Shown here: positions 42,526-51,206 of the stretch, piece after piece
Layout: the number at the start of each line of letters is the position of its first letter
How positions within the stretch are numbered: the stretch's first letter is position 1
Assembly (NCBI GenBank): GCA_951812805.1
Contig: CATOSZ010000001.1
Coordinates: 62,001 to 126,000, forward strand
Length of the DNA stretch: 64,000 nucleotides
Origin: an uncultured Alphaproteobacteria bacterium
GTDB taxonomy: Bacteria; Pseudomonadota; Alphaproteobacteria; GCA-2731375
Reading direction: 5' to 3'
Notes under the pieces: model-generated
What the model was told of the DNA's origin: nothing
Seen by the model: the letters and a program-made list of their open reading frames with translations, nothing else
Database searches by the model: none
Program-made: the position numbers and the translations under genes

Positions 42526-44967
42526 TCACTTCACGGCTATGTCCGTGATGCCGCTCCAGTTTTCGGGCGGCGGCTGTGCCATATAGCGCCAGCATCTGTC
42601 GAGATAGATCTGCGTCGGCCGGTCCGCCGGATTGCAGGAGAGCGCGATCGTGAAGGCCTCCGCGCCGCGGCGCCACTCGCGGGCGCGAAACAACCGCAGG
42701 CCCGTGGCGAAGGCGGCCAGCGCCTCCTCGACTTTCGGGAAGCCCTCGGCCGTGTGGTGGTCGAGGATTTCAAAGAGCGAGATCGGCGCGTCCCGGCCCG
42801 GCACGCGGACCCGGTCGATCTCCCGTAGCCGCCAGTCGGCCTTCAGGTGCGCGAGCGTGTGTTCGCTCACCAGGATGCGGGTGCCATAGATCTTGTTGGC
42901 ACCCTCGATGCGGCTGGCGACGTTCACATGATCGCCGATCACCGTATAGTCCATGCGCTTGGGCGAGCCGATGGTGCCGGCGACGACATGGCCCGTATCG
43001 ATGCCGATGCCGATCTCGATACGGCGGCCGCTTTCGCGTTCCATGCGGGCGTTGAAGCCGCGCAGGTAGATCAGCATGTCGACCGCGGCGCCGACCGCGT
43101 TGTCCGCGTCGTCGGGCGAGGCGAAGGGCGCGCCGAAGATCGCCATCAGCGCATCGCCGATGAACTTGTCGAGCGTGCCCGAATGCTGAAAGACGATGTC
43201 GACCATGCCGGTGAAATAGCGGTTGAGGATATCCACCATCTGCTGCGCGTCGAGCTGTTCGGACAGGCTGGTGAACTCGCGGATGTCCGAGAAGAAGATC
43301 GTCACTTCCTGCGACGTGCCGCGCAGCATCGCCTCCTCGTTTTCCAGCAGGCGCTCGACCACGCCGTCGGACATGAAGCGGACCATGGTGCCCTTGATCC
43401 GCTTCTCCTCCGTGATGTCCTCGAGGATCACCATGCCGCCGGCGCCCGCGCCGAGGGAGACGGTGGTGAGATTGGCCGAGACCGTCTCCTCCGGACCCAA
43501 TTCCAGCTCGTGGTCGAGCAGGGCGGCGAGTTCGCCGCTCTGGATCGTCTGTTCCAGGGTGGAGACGATGGCATCGTTGCGGGGCCAGAGCTCCCAGGCG
43601 TTCCGCCCGACGATCTCGTCGTCGCGGCGCAACAGCGTGTGGGCCGCCGGATTTGCCATGGTCACGCGAAGGTCGGTGTCGAAAGTGACGACGCCGTTCG
43701 AGAGGTTGTCGAGGATGTTCTCGGTAAAGGCCTTTTCCGCCAGCACCTGGCGCTGGGCGCGCCGTTCCTCGGTGACGTTGCGACCGTAGAGATTGACGTA
43801 GGCGGCACCCGTCACGGGCGTCAGCGCGAAGAGGAAGGTCCGCTCGCCGCTCGAGAACTCGGCGAAGCGGCTGGCCTCGCCCCGTCCCGCCGCGATCACC
43901 TCGTCGCGCAAGGCCGTCGCCAGCGCCGTCCCCTCGAGCAGGCCCGGCAACTCCCGCCCGGCCTGGTTGGCGAACAGCACCTCGCCATCGCGCTGGACGC
44001 GCAGGACCGGGTTCGGGTTCTCCTCGGGGAAGCGGGCGAGGTCGTGCACTTCGGCCAGTGCGCGCCGTTCCTCGGTGACGTCGCGGCCATAGAGGTTGAC
44101 GTAGCCCGCGCCGGCGATCGGCGTCAGGGCGAAGACGAACTTCCGCGCGCCGCTGGCGAACTCGGCCGTACGGTTGGCGCCGGCCTCGTAAGCCGCGGCC
44201 ATCGCGTCCGCGAGCCCGCCGTCCAGCGCCGACCCCTCGATCAGGCCCGCCAGCTCGCGCCCGGCCTGGTTGGCGAACAGCACGTCGCCGCCCTTCAGGA
44301 CGCGCAGGACGGGGTTCGGGTTTTCCTCGGGGAAACGGGCGAGATCGTGCACTTCGGCCAGTGCGCGCCGCTCCTCGGTGACGTCGCGGCCGTAGAGGTT
44401 GACGTAGTCGGTGCCCGCGACGGGGGTGAGGGCGAAGGCGAAAATCCGGTCCGCGCCGACCAGCTCCGCCATGGCGTTGGCCCCCGCGCCATGCGCGGCG
44501 GCGACCTTGGCCGAAAGGTCGGGCGTCAGGGCCGTGCCGTCGATCAGGCCGTCGAGGGCCTGTCCCGCCTGATTGGCGAACAGTATTTCGCCGTCGTGCC
44601 GTGCGCGCAGGACCGGGTTCGGGTTCTCCTCGGGAAAGCGGGCGAGGTCGTGCACTTCGGCGAGCGCGCGTCGCTCCTCGGTGACGTCGCGGCCGTAGAG
44701 GTTGACGTAGCCGGCGTCGGGGACCGGCGTCAGGGTGAAGGCGAAGATGTAATCTTCACTGCGAAACGCCCCCGCCCGACTTTCCCCCGCCGCCCAGGCC
44801 TGATCGACGGATTGGCGCAGTCCGGCCTCCAGCAGGCCGTCGTCGAAAAGGCCGCTCAGCCTGCGCCCGGCCTGGTTGGCGAACAGCACCGCGCCCGTGC
44901 GGTCGACGCGCAACACGGGGTTCGGGTTCTCCTCGGGAAAGGTCGACAGGTCCATTCCGCCCGACAT
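42526..44967 (-). CDS. Class III adenylate/guanylate cyclase with four tandem PAS modules plus a fifth PAS
   Basis: 813 residues, no membrane segment. Four modules of exactly 101 residues begin with FPEENPNPVL at residues 10, 111, 212 and 313, each with LFANQAG and ending in YVNLYGRDVTEERRALAEVH (the last slightly changed). A more typical PAS (ENILDNLSNGVVTFDTDLRV) follows from about residue 416. The catalytic domain has both metal aspartates (FFSDIREFTSLSEQ and FIGDALMAIFGAPF) and DYTVIGDHVNVASRIEGANK, so it should be active on ATP or GTP. A short C-terminal helical region follows. The near-identical modules, with the first being the most divergent, suggest repeated duplication of a 303-bp unit. 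Confidence 0.9.
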   Translation of the reverse strand: MSGGMDLSTFPEENPNPVLRVDRTGAVLFANQAGRRLSGLFDDGLLEAGLRQSVDQAWAAGESRAGAFRSEDYIFAFTLTPVPDAGYVNLYGRDVTEERRALAEVHDLARFPEENPNPVLRARHDGEILFANQAGQALDGLIDGTALTPDLSAKVAAAHGAGANAMAELVGADRIFAFALTPVAGTDYVNLYGRDVTEERRALAEVHDLARFPEENPNPVLRVLKGGDVLFANQAGRELAGLIEGSALDGGLADAMAAAYEAGANRTAEFASGARKFVFALTPIAGAGYVNLYGRDVTEERRALAEVHDLARFPEENPNPVLRVQRDGEVLFANQAGRELPGLLEGTALATALRDEVIAAGRGEASRFAEFSSGERTFLFALTPVTGAAYVNLYGRNVTEERRAQRQVLAEKAFTENILDNLSNGVVTFDTDLRVTMANPAAHTLLRRDDEIVGRNAWELWPRNDAIVSTLEQTIQSGELAALLDHELELGPEETVSANLTTVSLGAGAGGMVILEDITEEKRIKGTMVRFMSDGVVERLLENEEAMLRGTSQEVTIFFSDIREFTSLSEQLDAQQMVDILNRYFTGMVDIVFQHSGTLDKFIGDALMAIFGAPFASPDDADNAVGAAVDMLIYLRGFNARMERESGRRIEIGIGIDTGHVVAGTIGSPKRMDYTVIGDHVNVASRIEGANKIYGTRILVSEHTLAHLKADWRLREIDRVRVPGRDAPISLFEILDHHTAEGFPKVEEALAAFATGLRLFRAREWRRGAEAFTIALSCNPADRPTQIYLDRCWRYMAQPPPENWSGITDIAVK

Positions 44968-45137
44968 CGGTTCACAATCCCACCTGATCCTGAGCTCGCG
45001 ATCGGCACGATGCCACGTAGGTTTCGAGACGTGGTCGTCGAGACGCTTATACGCAGTCGCGCGGGCCTTGGCGAGGGCAGTGCCGCGGCATCGGTGCCTC
45101 GTCCCGTGGGGTGGAATCTGCTATGAGTTCCCAATCG

Positions 45138-45214
45138 GCGCCCGTAGCTCAGTCGGATAGAGCACTTGATTCCTAATCAAGGGGTCGCAGGTTCGAGTCC
45201 TGCCGGGCGCACCA
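45138..45214 (+). tRNA. tRNA-Arg, anticodon CCT
   Basis: 77 nt including encoded CCA. Acceptor arms GCGCCCG and CGGGCGC pair fully, the D arm is GCTCAGTCGGATAGAGC, the anticodon stem CTTGA/TCAAG encloses TTCCTAA with CCT at 45172-45174, and the T arm is CGCAGGTTCGAGTCCTGCC-like with a TTCGAGT loop. It reads AGG codons. Confidence 0.97.
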
Positions 45215-45360
45215 TTTCCATGGAAATGGTCGCCCTCTTCTTATAGGAAGAGTTCGAACTTTGTTCGAACGGGCGCGCCATTCCCTTTGGAATGGCGGCC
45301 CTCTTGTTTAAAAAGAAGTTCGAACTTCGTTCGAACGGGCGCGCCATCCCATTCTCTTCA
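45204..45360 (+). repeat. 66-bp direct repeats growing out of the tRNA 3' end
   Basis: Unit 1 (45204-45269) starts with the tRNA acceptor strand CGGGCGC plus ACCA; unit 2 (45270-45335) and a partial third (from 45336) start CGGGCGCGCCA. Each has a short hairpin (ACCATTTCCATGGAAATGGT; CCATTCCCTTTGGAATGG), then CGCCCTCTT-like sequence and TTCGAACTT(T/C)GTTCGAA. GTTCGAACGGGCGCGCCA mimics a T-loop/acceptor/CCA end. Confidence 0.85.
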
Positions 45361-45373
45361 AAACCAACAATAC

Positions 45374-45910
45374 CTACTCCGCCCCATCATCGAAGGCGCG
45401 GACGATCAGCGGGCGCAAGGCGGTGAGGTCGGCGCGGTTGTCGTGGGGGTGGCCGGGGGCGCGGCGGGCGCGCTGATAGACGATGGCGTTGTAGATGTCG
45501 GGATAGAGGGCGGCTTTGCCGGCGCTTTGCAAATGTCCCGCCTGTTCCTGCATGACCTCGTCGACGAAAAGTACGATCGCCGCCAGCAGTTCAGCGTCCA
45601 CCGGTCCCGCCGGCGGCCGGCTCGCATCGTCTTCCGCCAAGCCGCTCGCCGCCGTGCCCGGTGCCTCGTAGCGGCCCCGGCGCATCGGGCCGGCGCCTTC
45701 CAGCAACCATTGGACATTGATGTTGCGAAGCCGGCAGATCTTCAACAACACCGAGGCGGGCGGATCGCGTTCCCCCTCCTCGTAGCGGCGCAAGGTCTGA
45801 TAGCCACACGACAGTTTCTCCGCCAAATCGCTCCGCGACCAGGGAGAGCGGGCGAGGCGCAGCCGTCCGCCGAGCGTCGCTTCCGGGGCATTGTCGTCGA
45901 ATTCGGTCAT
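45374..45910 (-). CDS. XRE/CI-type transcriptional regulator
   Basis: 178 residues from ATG at 45910; an earlier in-frame ATG (45994) adds a non-family extension. The helix-turn-helix lies at residues 27-60 (SRSDLAEKLSCGYQTLRRYEEGERDPPASVLLKIC) and continues RNINVQWLLEGAGPM, the pattern of phage repressor-like XRE proteins. The C-terminal half is helical without a peptidase motif, so it is not a LexA-type self-cleaving repressor. It lies convergent to the tRNA and its repeats and could be the remaining regulator of an integrated element; no integrase or other phage gene is visible. Confidence 0.8.
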   Translation of the reverse strand: MTEFDDNAPEATLGGRLRLARSPWSRSDLAEKLSCGYQTLRRYEEGERDPPASVLLKICRLRNINVQWLLEGAGPMRRGRYEAPGTAASGLAEDDASRPPAGPVDAELLAAIVLFVDEVMQEQAGHLQSAGKAALYPDIYNAIVYQRARRAPGHPHDNRADLTALRPLIVRAFDDGAE

Positions 45911-46873
45911 TTTTTCCCCGAATCCGAAAATCAGTACTTGCATACCTTCGTGTTTGGGTAGAATATATGCCCGTCGCGTTCGTAAATGAACCAAACTGAT
46001 AGAAATAGAACCGTATGGAAGGGTGAGGGGACGGACGGATGATCGGCGACGCTGGATGAGGTGCTCGTGTTCCGCAGCAGGCCTTTAACGGTTGGGCGCC
46101 GAGTTGGCGGCGATAGCGTGCGAGACGCGCTGTCAGAGGTGAGGCCAGGCCTTGTGTGCGACGCTCGATGCGGTCGCTGTCGAGGCAAGGTGGCCGCCCG
46201 ACGCCTCTCGGTATCTGTGTTGGCGTGAAGCGCTTCGCATTCGAAGGCCGAGGACGTGGTGATCGGCGAGACGAAGGCCGGGGAAGACGGGAAGGATAGG
46301 GAAGCAGAAATCGAAGAAAGGAAGGCCCAAGGAACAACGGCGAAAGAATCAGCGGCGAACGAATCAACGGCTCGAGTTGTGGATCGGCGAAGGTCGTAGT
46401 CCCGCGGGGTGAGAATACCCGAGGGAGGGGCGCGGAACGCTTTGAAGTTCGTAACGTCGCCTTGACGAACGAGATGTCGAGCATCGCTACGTCGCTCCAT
46501 AACGCCGGCCCGACGCGTGGGCATCGCCCGCCGGGCAAAGTTACGCCGCCGCGGCTGGCGGCATGAAAGCCGGTCGCAGCCGGGGCCATCGGCGGGAACC
46601 AGGCCGTGGTGCGCCGGAGCAGCCGGGTCCGCGTCGAATCAGCCGTGTCAAATCCGCCCGTGTCGAATTGGCTGAGGCCAATCCCCGAGCGGCATCACGC
46701 CACGCCGGAGCCACGGCACGGTACCGCGTCAAAGATACGGCGCCACGCCACGCCGAGCATACCGCACGGTTCGACGGCGAGGATACGACGCCGAACCGTA
46801 CCGAAGACAAGGTTTCACGCGATGAATGTCGCGTCAAACCGGCGGAGCGTCGGGCGGCTTTCAAATTCCGCCG

Positions 46874-46930
46874 GAACTGGCGGATTCCGTCGGAGCTGGT
46901 GGATTCCGTGGGGACTCGCGGATTCTGTTC
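46874..46930 (+). repeat. 19-bp tandem repeat, about three units
   Basis: GAACTGGCGGATTCCGTCG is followed by GAGCTGGTGGATTCCGTGG and a weaker third unit starting GGACTCGCGGATTCTG. Confidence 0.75.
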
Positions 46931-47102
46931 GAGCTCGGACTCCGACCGGACGTCCCGGGTCGGCGCACTACCGGCGAGGGGCCTCGTGTTGATCGGAAAG
47001 GCTTGCCCTTCGGGCGTGCGGGCGACGGCGTTCGTGGACGAGAGGGCAGGAGGCGGTGTCCGAGGAGATGGCCGGTGAGGCGGAATTGGGTGGCGCGAGG
47101 GG

Positions 47103-47186
47103 GCATCGACGTCGGTGCATCGACGGCAGCGCATCGACGTCAGAGCGTCGATGTCGGTGCATCGACGTCGGGGCATCGATGCCGGC
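47103..47186 (+). repeat. 14-bp minisatellite, six units
   Basis: Six consecutive 14-base units vary around GCATCGACGTCGGT (47103, 47117, 47131, 47145, 47159, 47173), with a weak seventh. The unit length is not a multiple of three, which argues against a coding repeat. Confidence 0.88.
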
Positions 47187-47856
47187 GCGTCACCGACGAT
47201 GCGCGCGCACTGCGGTGGCCGGGCGGGGCCGGCTCGACGGCGAATCACACGGTCCGCGACCGGCGGCGGTGGCATCCTTGGTCCGCCGTCATGCCCGGTT
47301 GCGACTCGTCGGCCGGTCGGGCCCGCGGCCGGGGCGCATCGGTCGCGTGGCATGGCGGCCGGTCGGCGGGGATGCCCCGGACGACGCCTCGCGGCAGTCG
47401 TCCGGGGCATCGCTCTCTCGCAATGAAGGTCCGGGGATGGCGCTCGATCCGCATGACGACAGCGCGTCCGGCACGCGGGCATTGCCGTCGAAGCGATCGG
47501 ATCCGGCGTCGTGAAACCACCCCTCACCAAAACCGACATCCCCGTCGGGGGCATCGATACGCTCGGGATCATCCCGGCCCGGGCCGTCGGCGATGGGCAT
47601 GCCGCCGGGATCGACGTCCAACCTCGGACCGGGCCCTCGGCGTGAGGGGGACGGGAACCGGATTTGGCCCGACGGCGCGCAGCTCTCCTGCCATCGCAGC
47701 TGTCGACGGCCTCGCCGACATGGCTCCCGCCGGCCCGCGCCGCCGCCCATCTCGGGGCGTGCGGGTCCGCTATGCGGGTCGTGCGCCGACGTCGCCGACA
47801 GTGACGGTGGCAGTGACGGCATGTTGTCGGCGGCACTCCCGCCCGCGTCTTTCGCG

Positions 47857-48621
47857 ATGTATCGCCTCGGGGGCGGGGCGGTGAGCCTCGCGGTCACCTT
47901 CGTCGGGGCCGGAGATGCCTTTGGCGCCGGCGCGCGCTTCCAGGCTTGCGTCCTGCTCGATAGCGGCGACTTTCGCCTGGCGGTCGACTTCGGGCCGTCC
48001 AGCCTGATCGCGCTCGCCGGGCTCGGCATCGAGCCGGGCGACATCGATGCGATTGTGCTGACCAGTTTGAACGGCGAGCGGTGCGCCGGCGTGCCGTTCC
48101 TGTTGCGCCGCCCGCAGGGCGCGTCGGGGCGACGCGTGCCGCTCGTCATCGCCGGGCCCCCCGACTGCACGAACCGCCTGGCCACCCTCGGCGAGGTGTT
48201 GTTTCCGGGTGCGCGTGGGCAGGCCTCGGCCGATCGTTGCCGGGTCGTGGAGCTGGCGATGCGCGGGCGGGAGGCGATCGGGCCCGCCGTGGTGACCAGC
48301 CTCCCCGCCGCGGGCGAAGCTGCATCGCGGGGGATCGCGCTCAGAATAGAACTCGCGCGCAAGGTCGTCGCCGTTGCGGGGGCAGGGGCCTGGTCGGCGA
48401 GCCTCCCCGCGCTCGCCCGCGACGCCGACCTCTTCATCGCCGCCTGCCCGCGCTACGCCGGGCGGGACCCGCGAGAGGTCACCTACCTCGATCTCCAGGC
48501 CTACGCACGCCGCCTGACCTGCCGGCGCATGATCCTGACCCAGCTCGGCCACGACATGCTGCCCCGGCGGGCGAGCTTGCCGGAAGAAACCGCCCACGAC
48601 GGTCTCGTGGTCACCCTGTAG
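47857..48621 (+). CDS. Metallo-beta-lactamase-fold protein lacking the metal-binding motif (probable pseudoenzyme)
   Basis: 254 residues from ATG at 47857; ATG 47821 and GTG 47881 are alternatives, and homology starts near LAVTFVGAGDAFGAGARFQ. This opening and the C-terminal THxxxDM-like block (RRMILTQLGHDMLPRRASLP) match RNase Z-type MBL hydrolases. The signature HxHxDH site is VLTSLNGERCAGVPFLL here: the histidines and aspartate are replaced by Leu/Asn/Glu/Arg while GVPFLL is retained. Further histidine ligands are also absent (AACPRYAGRDPREVTYL). The frame is clean over its whole length, so a non-catalytic or differently acting protein is more likely than simple decay. Confidence 0.75.
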   Translation: MYRLGGGAVSLAVTFVGAGDAFGAGARFQACVLLDSGDFRLAVDFGPSSLIALAGLGIEPGDIDAIVLTSLNGERCAGVPFLLRRPQGASGRRVPLVIAGPPDCTNRLATLGEVLFPGARGQASADRCRVVELAMRGREAIGPAVVTSLPAAGEAASRGIALRIELARKVVAVAGAGAWSASLPALARDADLFIAACPRYAGRDPREVTYLDLQAYARRLTCRRMILTQLGHDMLPRRASLPEETAHDGLVVTL

Positions 48622-48674
48622 GCGGTGGTCCTTCCGATGGGATGACCGGTTCGCCGCCGGGGGGCGGGCGCCCG

Positions 48675-49538
48675 CTACTCGATCACCACCAGGGTCCGGA
48701 GTTCGATGCTCTCGCGGGCGGGGACCGTGTCGTCCATGCCCGGCAGCTCGAAGGCGGAATGCGGCGTGAAGCGGGCCCGGCCGTCGTCGAGGCTGTCCCA
48801 GCTCTTGATCAACATGACCTCGTCCGCCGCCATCATCGGCGCGTAGAACCACCGCTGCGCCGGGCGATGGGCCAGGTGATAGATCTCGCCCACCCGGTCG
48901 GGGAAGATCTGATCGGTCGCGATCAGGTCCGCCGGCGCGACGCTTCGCGCGTCCGCCAGCGCCAGCGGTGCACGGCGCACCGGGCCGCGGATCGGCCGCC
49001 AGGTATTGATCTGGATGATGTGGGCGCCGGCCGCCGCCAGCCGCTCGGCCTCCACCGCGCCCAGGACGTCGCGCACCCGCTGGGGCCCGCTCGACACGGT
49101 GTAATCGACATGGACGCGTCGGGCGGGGCCGCGCAGGCCATCGGGATTGGCCGCGCCGCTGCCGCTGTCGGACCGGCGGGTCACGTCGAAGACGACGACC
49201 CGGTCCGCCCCGAAGCGCCGGCGCAACAGCGCCTCGGTCTCGGCGAAATAGTCGCCGCGAATCGAGGCGTTGTCATAGAGGTCGGCGACCCGGGTCTTGT
49301 GGTTCACCAGTTCGAAGCCTTCGCGGTCGACATCGGGGGCCTGCGGCAGCGCGCGCATGTCGTGTACCGGTACCTCGTGGATTTCCGAATCGAAGTGGAA
49401 TTCCGGCTTGCCCCCGGTATAGGCGGAGCTGTGGAACACCGGCTTGGTCGACTGCGGGCGAATGAAGGTGAGGGATCCCCGAAGGGTGCCGCTGGCGTCG
49501 ATCTCGCTGGCGCGCGGCGTGCTGATTGTCTGGTTCAT
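48675..49538 (-). CDS. CmcJ/NvfI-family oxidoreductase
   Basis: 287 residues. The family pattern includes RGSLTFIRPQSTKPVFHSSAY, VHDMRALPQAPDVDREGFELV, RVVVFDVTRRSD, and ARRVHVDYTVSSGPQRVRD, in which His-x-Asp resembles the iron-binding facial triad of 2-oxoglutarate oxygenases, then INTWRPIRGPVRRAPLALADA and GEIYHLAHRPAQRWFYAPMM. Members act in cephamycin methoxylation and fungal terpenoid pathways, but bacterial homologues are mostly uncharacterised. The LysR-type gene about 100 bases upstream on the same strand may control it. Confidence 0.82.
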   Translation of the reverse strand: MNQTISTPRASEIDASGTLRGSLTFIRPQSTKPVFHSSAYTGGKPEFHFDSEIHEVPVHDMRALPQAPDVDREGFELVNHKTRVADLYDNASIRGDYFAETEALLRRRFGADRVVVFDVTRRSDSGSGAANPDGLRGPARRVHVDYTVSSGPQRVRDVLGAVEAERLAAAGAHIIQINTWRPIRGPVRRAPLALADARSVAPADLIATDQIFPDRVGEIYHLAHRPAQRWFYAPMMAADEVMLIKSWDSLDDGRARFTPHSAFELPGMDDTVPARESIELRTLVVIE

Positions 49539-49638
49539 CGGGTCGGTCCTCGCAAAATTGGCGTCTCGTTGCCGATTAAGATGGCGCGCCGGCGGCTCGA
49601 TTGCGATCGACTTCGTTTCAGGAGGGCATGAATATTAT

Positions 49639-50553
49639 TCAAGTTTCGTCGCCACGCCAGGCGGCGCCGGCGTCGAGTAGCCAGTGTTCGACCCGGCGGA
49701 CGGCGGCGGTGGGGGGCGAGCCTGCGGGTTTGCAGAGGTAATAGGCCGCACCGGTCGGGTCGGCGTCGCCGAAGGGGGCGACCAGGCGGCCTTGGGCGAG
49801 CCAGTCGTCGACCGTCGGGCGGCGCCCCATGGCGAGACCATGGCCGCTGGCCGCGACTTGCAGGGCCTGTTCCTGCACATCGAGGACGACCGAGTCGGCG
49901 AGGGCCGGCGGGTCGATGCCGTGGGCGCGGGCCCATTCTTCCCACTCGTCGGGAAAGTTGCCGCTGACGATAAAGCGAACCCGGGCCAACAAGTCCCCCT
50001 CCGGCGGGCCGCCCGGGTGCGCGAGATAGCCGGGCGCGCACACCGGCATCGCCGTCTCCTCCAGCAGGAAGCGGGCTTCGAGGCCGGACCAGTCGCCCCG
50101 CCCGTAGCGGATCGCCAGATCGACCTGCTCGCGCCTGAGGTCGAGCACCCGGGTCGAGGTGATCAGCTGCAATTCGATCTCCGGTCGCGCCCGCTCGAAG
50201 CCGCCGAGGCGTGGGATCAGCCAGGTCGCCGCCAGGGAGGGGGGCAGCGTCAATCGGCAGACATCCCGCCCACCACGCGGACGGATCGCCTCGCTCGCCG
50301 CCTGGATGCGCAGCAAGGCCGGCTCGATCTCCTCCAGGTAACGCTGTCCGGTTTCCGTCAGCCGGCCGCGGCCCCGGCTCTTGTCGAACAGCGCGACTTG
50401 CAGGAACGTCTCCAACCGTTTGATTTGGTGGGAGATCGCGGATTCGGTGAGGCCGAGGCTGGCCGCCGCGTCGCGGTGGCGTTCGTGCGTCGCCGCGGCG
50501 TGAAACGCGCGTAACGCTGCAAAGGGCGGCAGGGTGAGGCCTTTGTCGTTCAT
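49639..50553 (-). CDS. LysR-family transcriptional regulator (GcvA-like)
   Basis: 304 residues. The winged helix-turn-helix is residues 8-66 (FAALRAFHAAATHERHRDAAASLGLTESAISHQIKRLE, then RLTETGQRYL). The effector domain follows with LPPSLAATWLIPRLGGFERARPEIE and DLAIRYGRGDWSGLEARFL, the pattern of the GcvA/AmpR subgroup. It probably regulates the CmcJ-family gene just downstream, and perhaps itself. The intergenic region of 100 bases between the two contains AATATTATTCAAG, an A/T-rich patch that could be part of an operator or promoter. Confidence 0.9.
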   Translation of the reverse strand: MNDKGLTLPPFAALRAFHAAATHERHRDAAASLGLTESAISHQIKRLETFLQVALFDKSRGRGRLTETGQRYLEEIEPALLRIQAASEAIRPRGGRDVCRLTLPPSLAATWLIPRLGGFERARPEIELQLITSTRVLDLRREQVDLAIRYGRGDWSGLEARFLLEETAMPVCAPGYLAHPGGPPEGDLLARVRFIVSGNFPDEWEEWARAHGIDPPALADSVVLDVQEQALQVAASGHGLAMGRRPTVDDWLAQGRLVAPFGDADPTGAAYYLCKPAGSPPTAAVRRVEHWLLDAGAAWRGDET

Positions 50554-50605
50554 CCGCGCAGGGTGGCCGAAGTTTGAATTCGGTTCAAGCGAACGGGCAG
50601 CGGCG

Positions 50606-51136
50606 TCAGTTGTCGAGCCGCTCCATCGCGACCGCGTCGAGCGGATATTTCCAGCCTTCGGCGCTTTCGCCCTCGAGTTGCATGATCGCCAGGGCGAGGA
50701 GAGCGCCGACGGGGCCGGCAGCAGCGGTCACGGCAGGCGCCGCGGCGCCCGGATCGTGATAGACCTCGAGCACCACATGGACACTGCGGTAGCCGGGCGC
50801 CGCGCAGTCGAGCCGGAGTGGGGGCGTGTCGGCGCCTCGGAGCGGGACCTCGACGACGGCCGGTGTCACCATGTCGTGGGCAACGCCCTCGCCGCGCAGC
50901 CGGCAGGTCGCGCGGACCGCTTCGGGCTGCGGCACATCGATGGGCTCGCCGCTCCCGCTTTCGCGGACGGTGCGGATTTCGAGGGCCTGCATGCGGGTCG
51001 CCTCCGCTGCCGGTGTGTCCGCCTCGTTCGCCTGTGTGGCACAGGCGGCGAGCACGAGCAGAAGCGGGATCGCCCAAAGGCGTGCCGCCCGTCCCGGCGA
51101 CGTCGAAGACGGACACTGCGATGGACGATGAAACAT
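50606..51136 (-). CDS. Putative lipoprotein of unknown function
   Basis: 176 residues from ATG at 51136; a start at 51178 would add 14 residues. The N-terminus has a basic segment, a hydrophobic core (LWAIPLLLVL) and the lipobox LAAC at about residue 32, followed by AQANEADTPAA, an inner-to-outer membrane anchored profile. The rest (RATCRLRGEGVAHDMVTPAVVEVPLRGADTPPLRLDCAAPGYR) looks like a small beta-rich domain with two cysteines that may pair, then a Gly/Ala-rich hydrophobic stretch. No named family is recognised. Confidence 0.68.
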   Translation of the reverse strand: MFHRPSQCPSSTSPGRAARLWAIPLLLVLAACATQANEADTPAAEATRMQALEIRTVRESGSGEPIDVPQPEAVRATCRLRGEGVAHDMVTPAVVEVPLRGADTPPLRLDCAAPGYRSVHVVLEVYHDPGAAAPAVTAAAGPVGALLALAIMQLEGESAEGWKYPLDAVAMERLDN

Positions 51137-51206
51137 GTGCCCGCTCCCCGAGACCGGCCGGCGGTGAGGATCGCTCACCGCCGACAGACCGGAGAGCTTC
51201 GAACAA

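Larger units (their letters stand above)
45911..47856. other. About 1.9 kb without a recognisable gene; repeat-rich, compositionally odd
   Basis: Frames up to 431 codons exist on both strands, but they translate to Arg/Pro/Ser-rich strings with no family resemblance, and overlapping frames are equally long, as in non-coding high-GC DNA. The stretch 46262-46375 is purine-rich on the + strand. Tandem repeats occur at 46874-46930 (19-bp units) and 47103-47186 (14-bp units). The regulator at 45910 presumably has its promoter at the left end. Confidence 0.6.

Noticed and set aside
42526-44967. PAS repeats as an assembly duplication
   Set aside because: The four modules differ at many positions in their middles, so they are real diverged units and not one unit assembled repeatedly.
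45204-45360. 66-bp repeats considered as a CRISPR array or extra tRNA genes
   Set aside because: Units are contiguous without unique spacers, and no D or anticodon arm follows, so neither fits.
46541-47836. A 431-codon minus-strand frame across the repeat-rich zone
   Set aside because: The protein is Arg/Pro/Ser-rich with no motif, overlaps equally long frames on the other strand and runs through a 14-bp repeat that is not a multiple of three.
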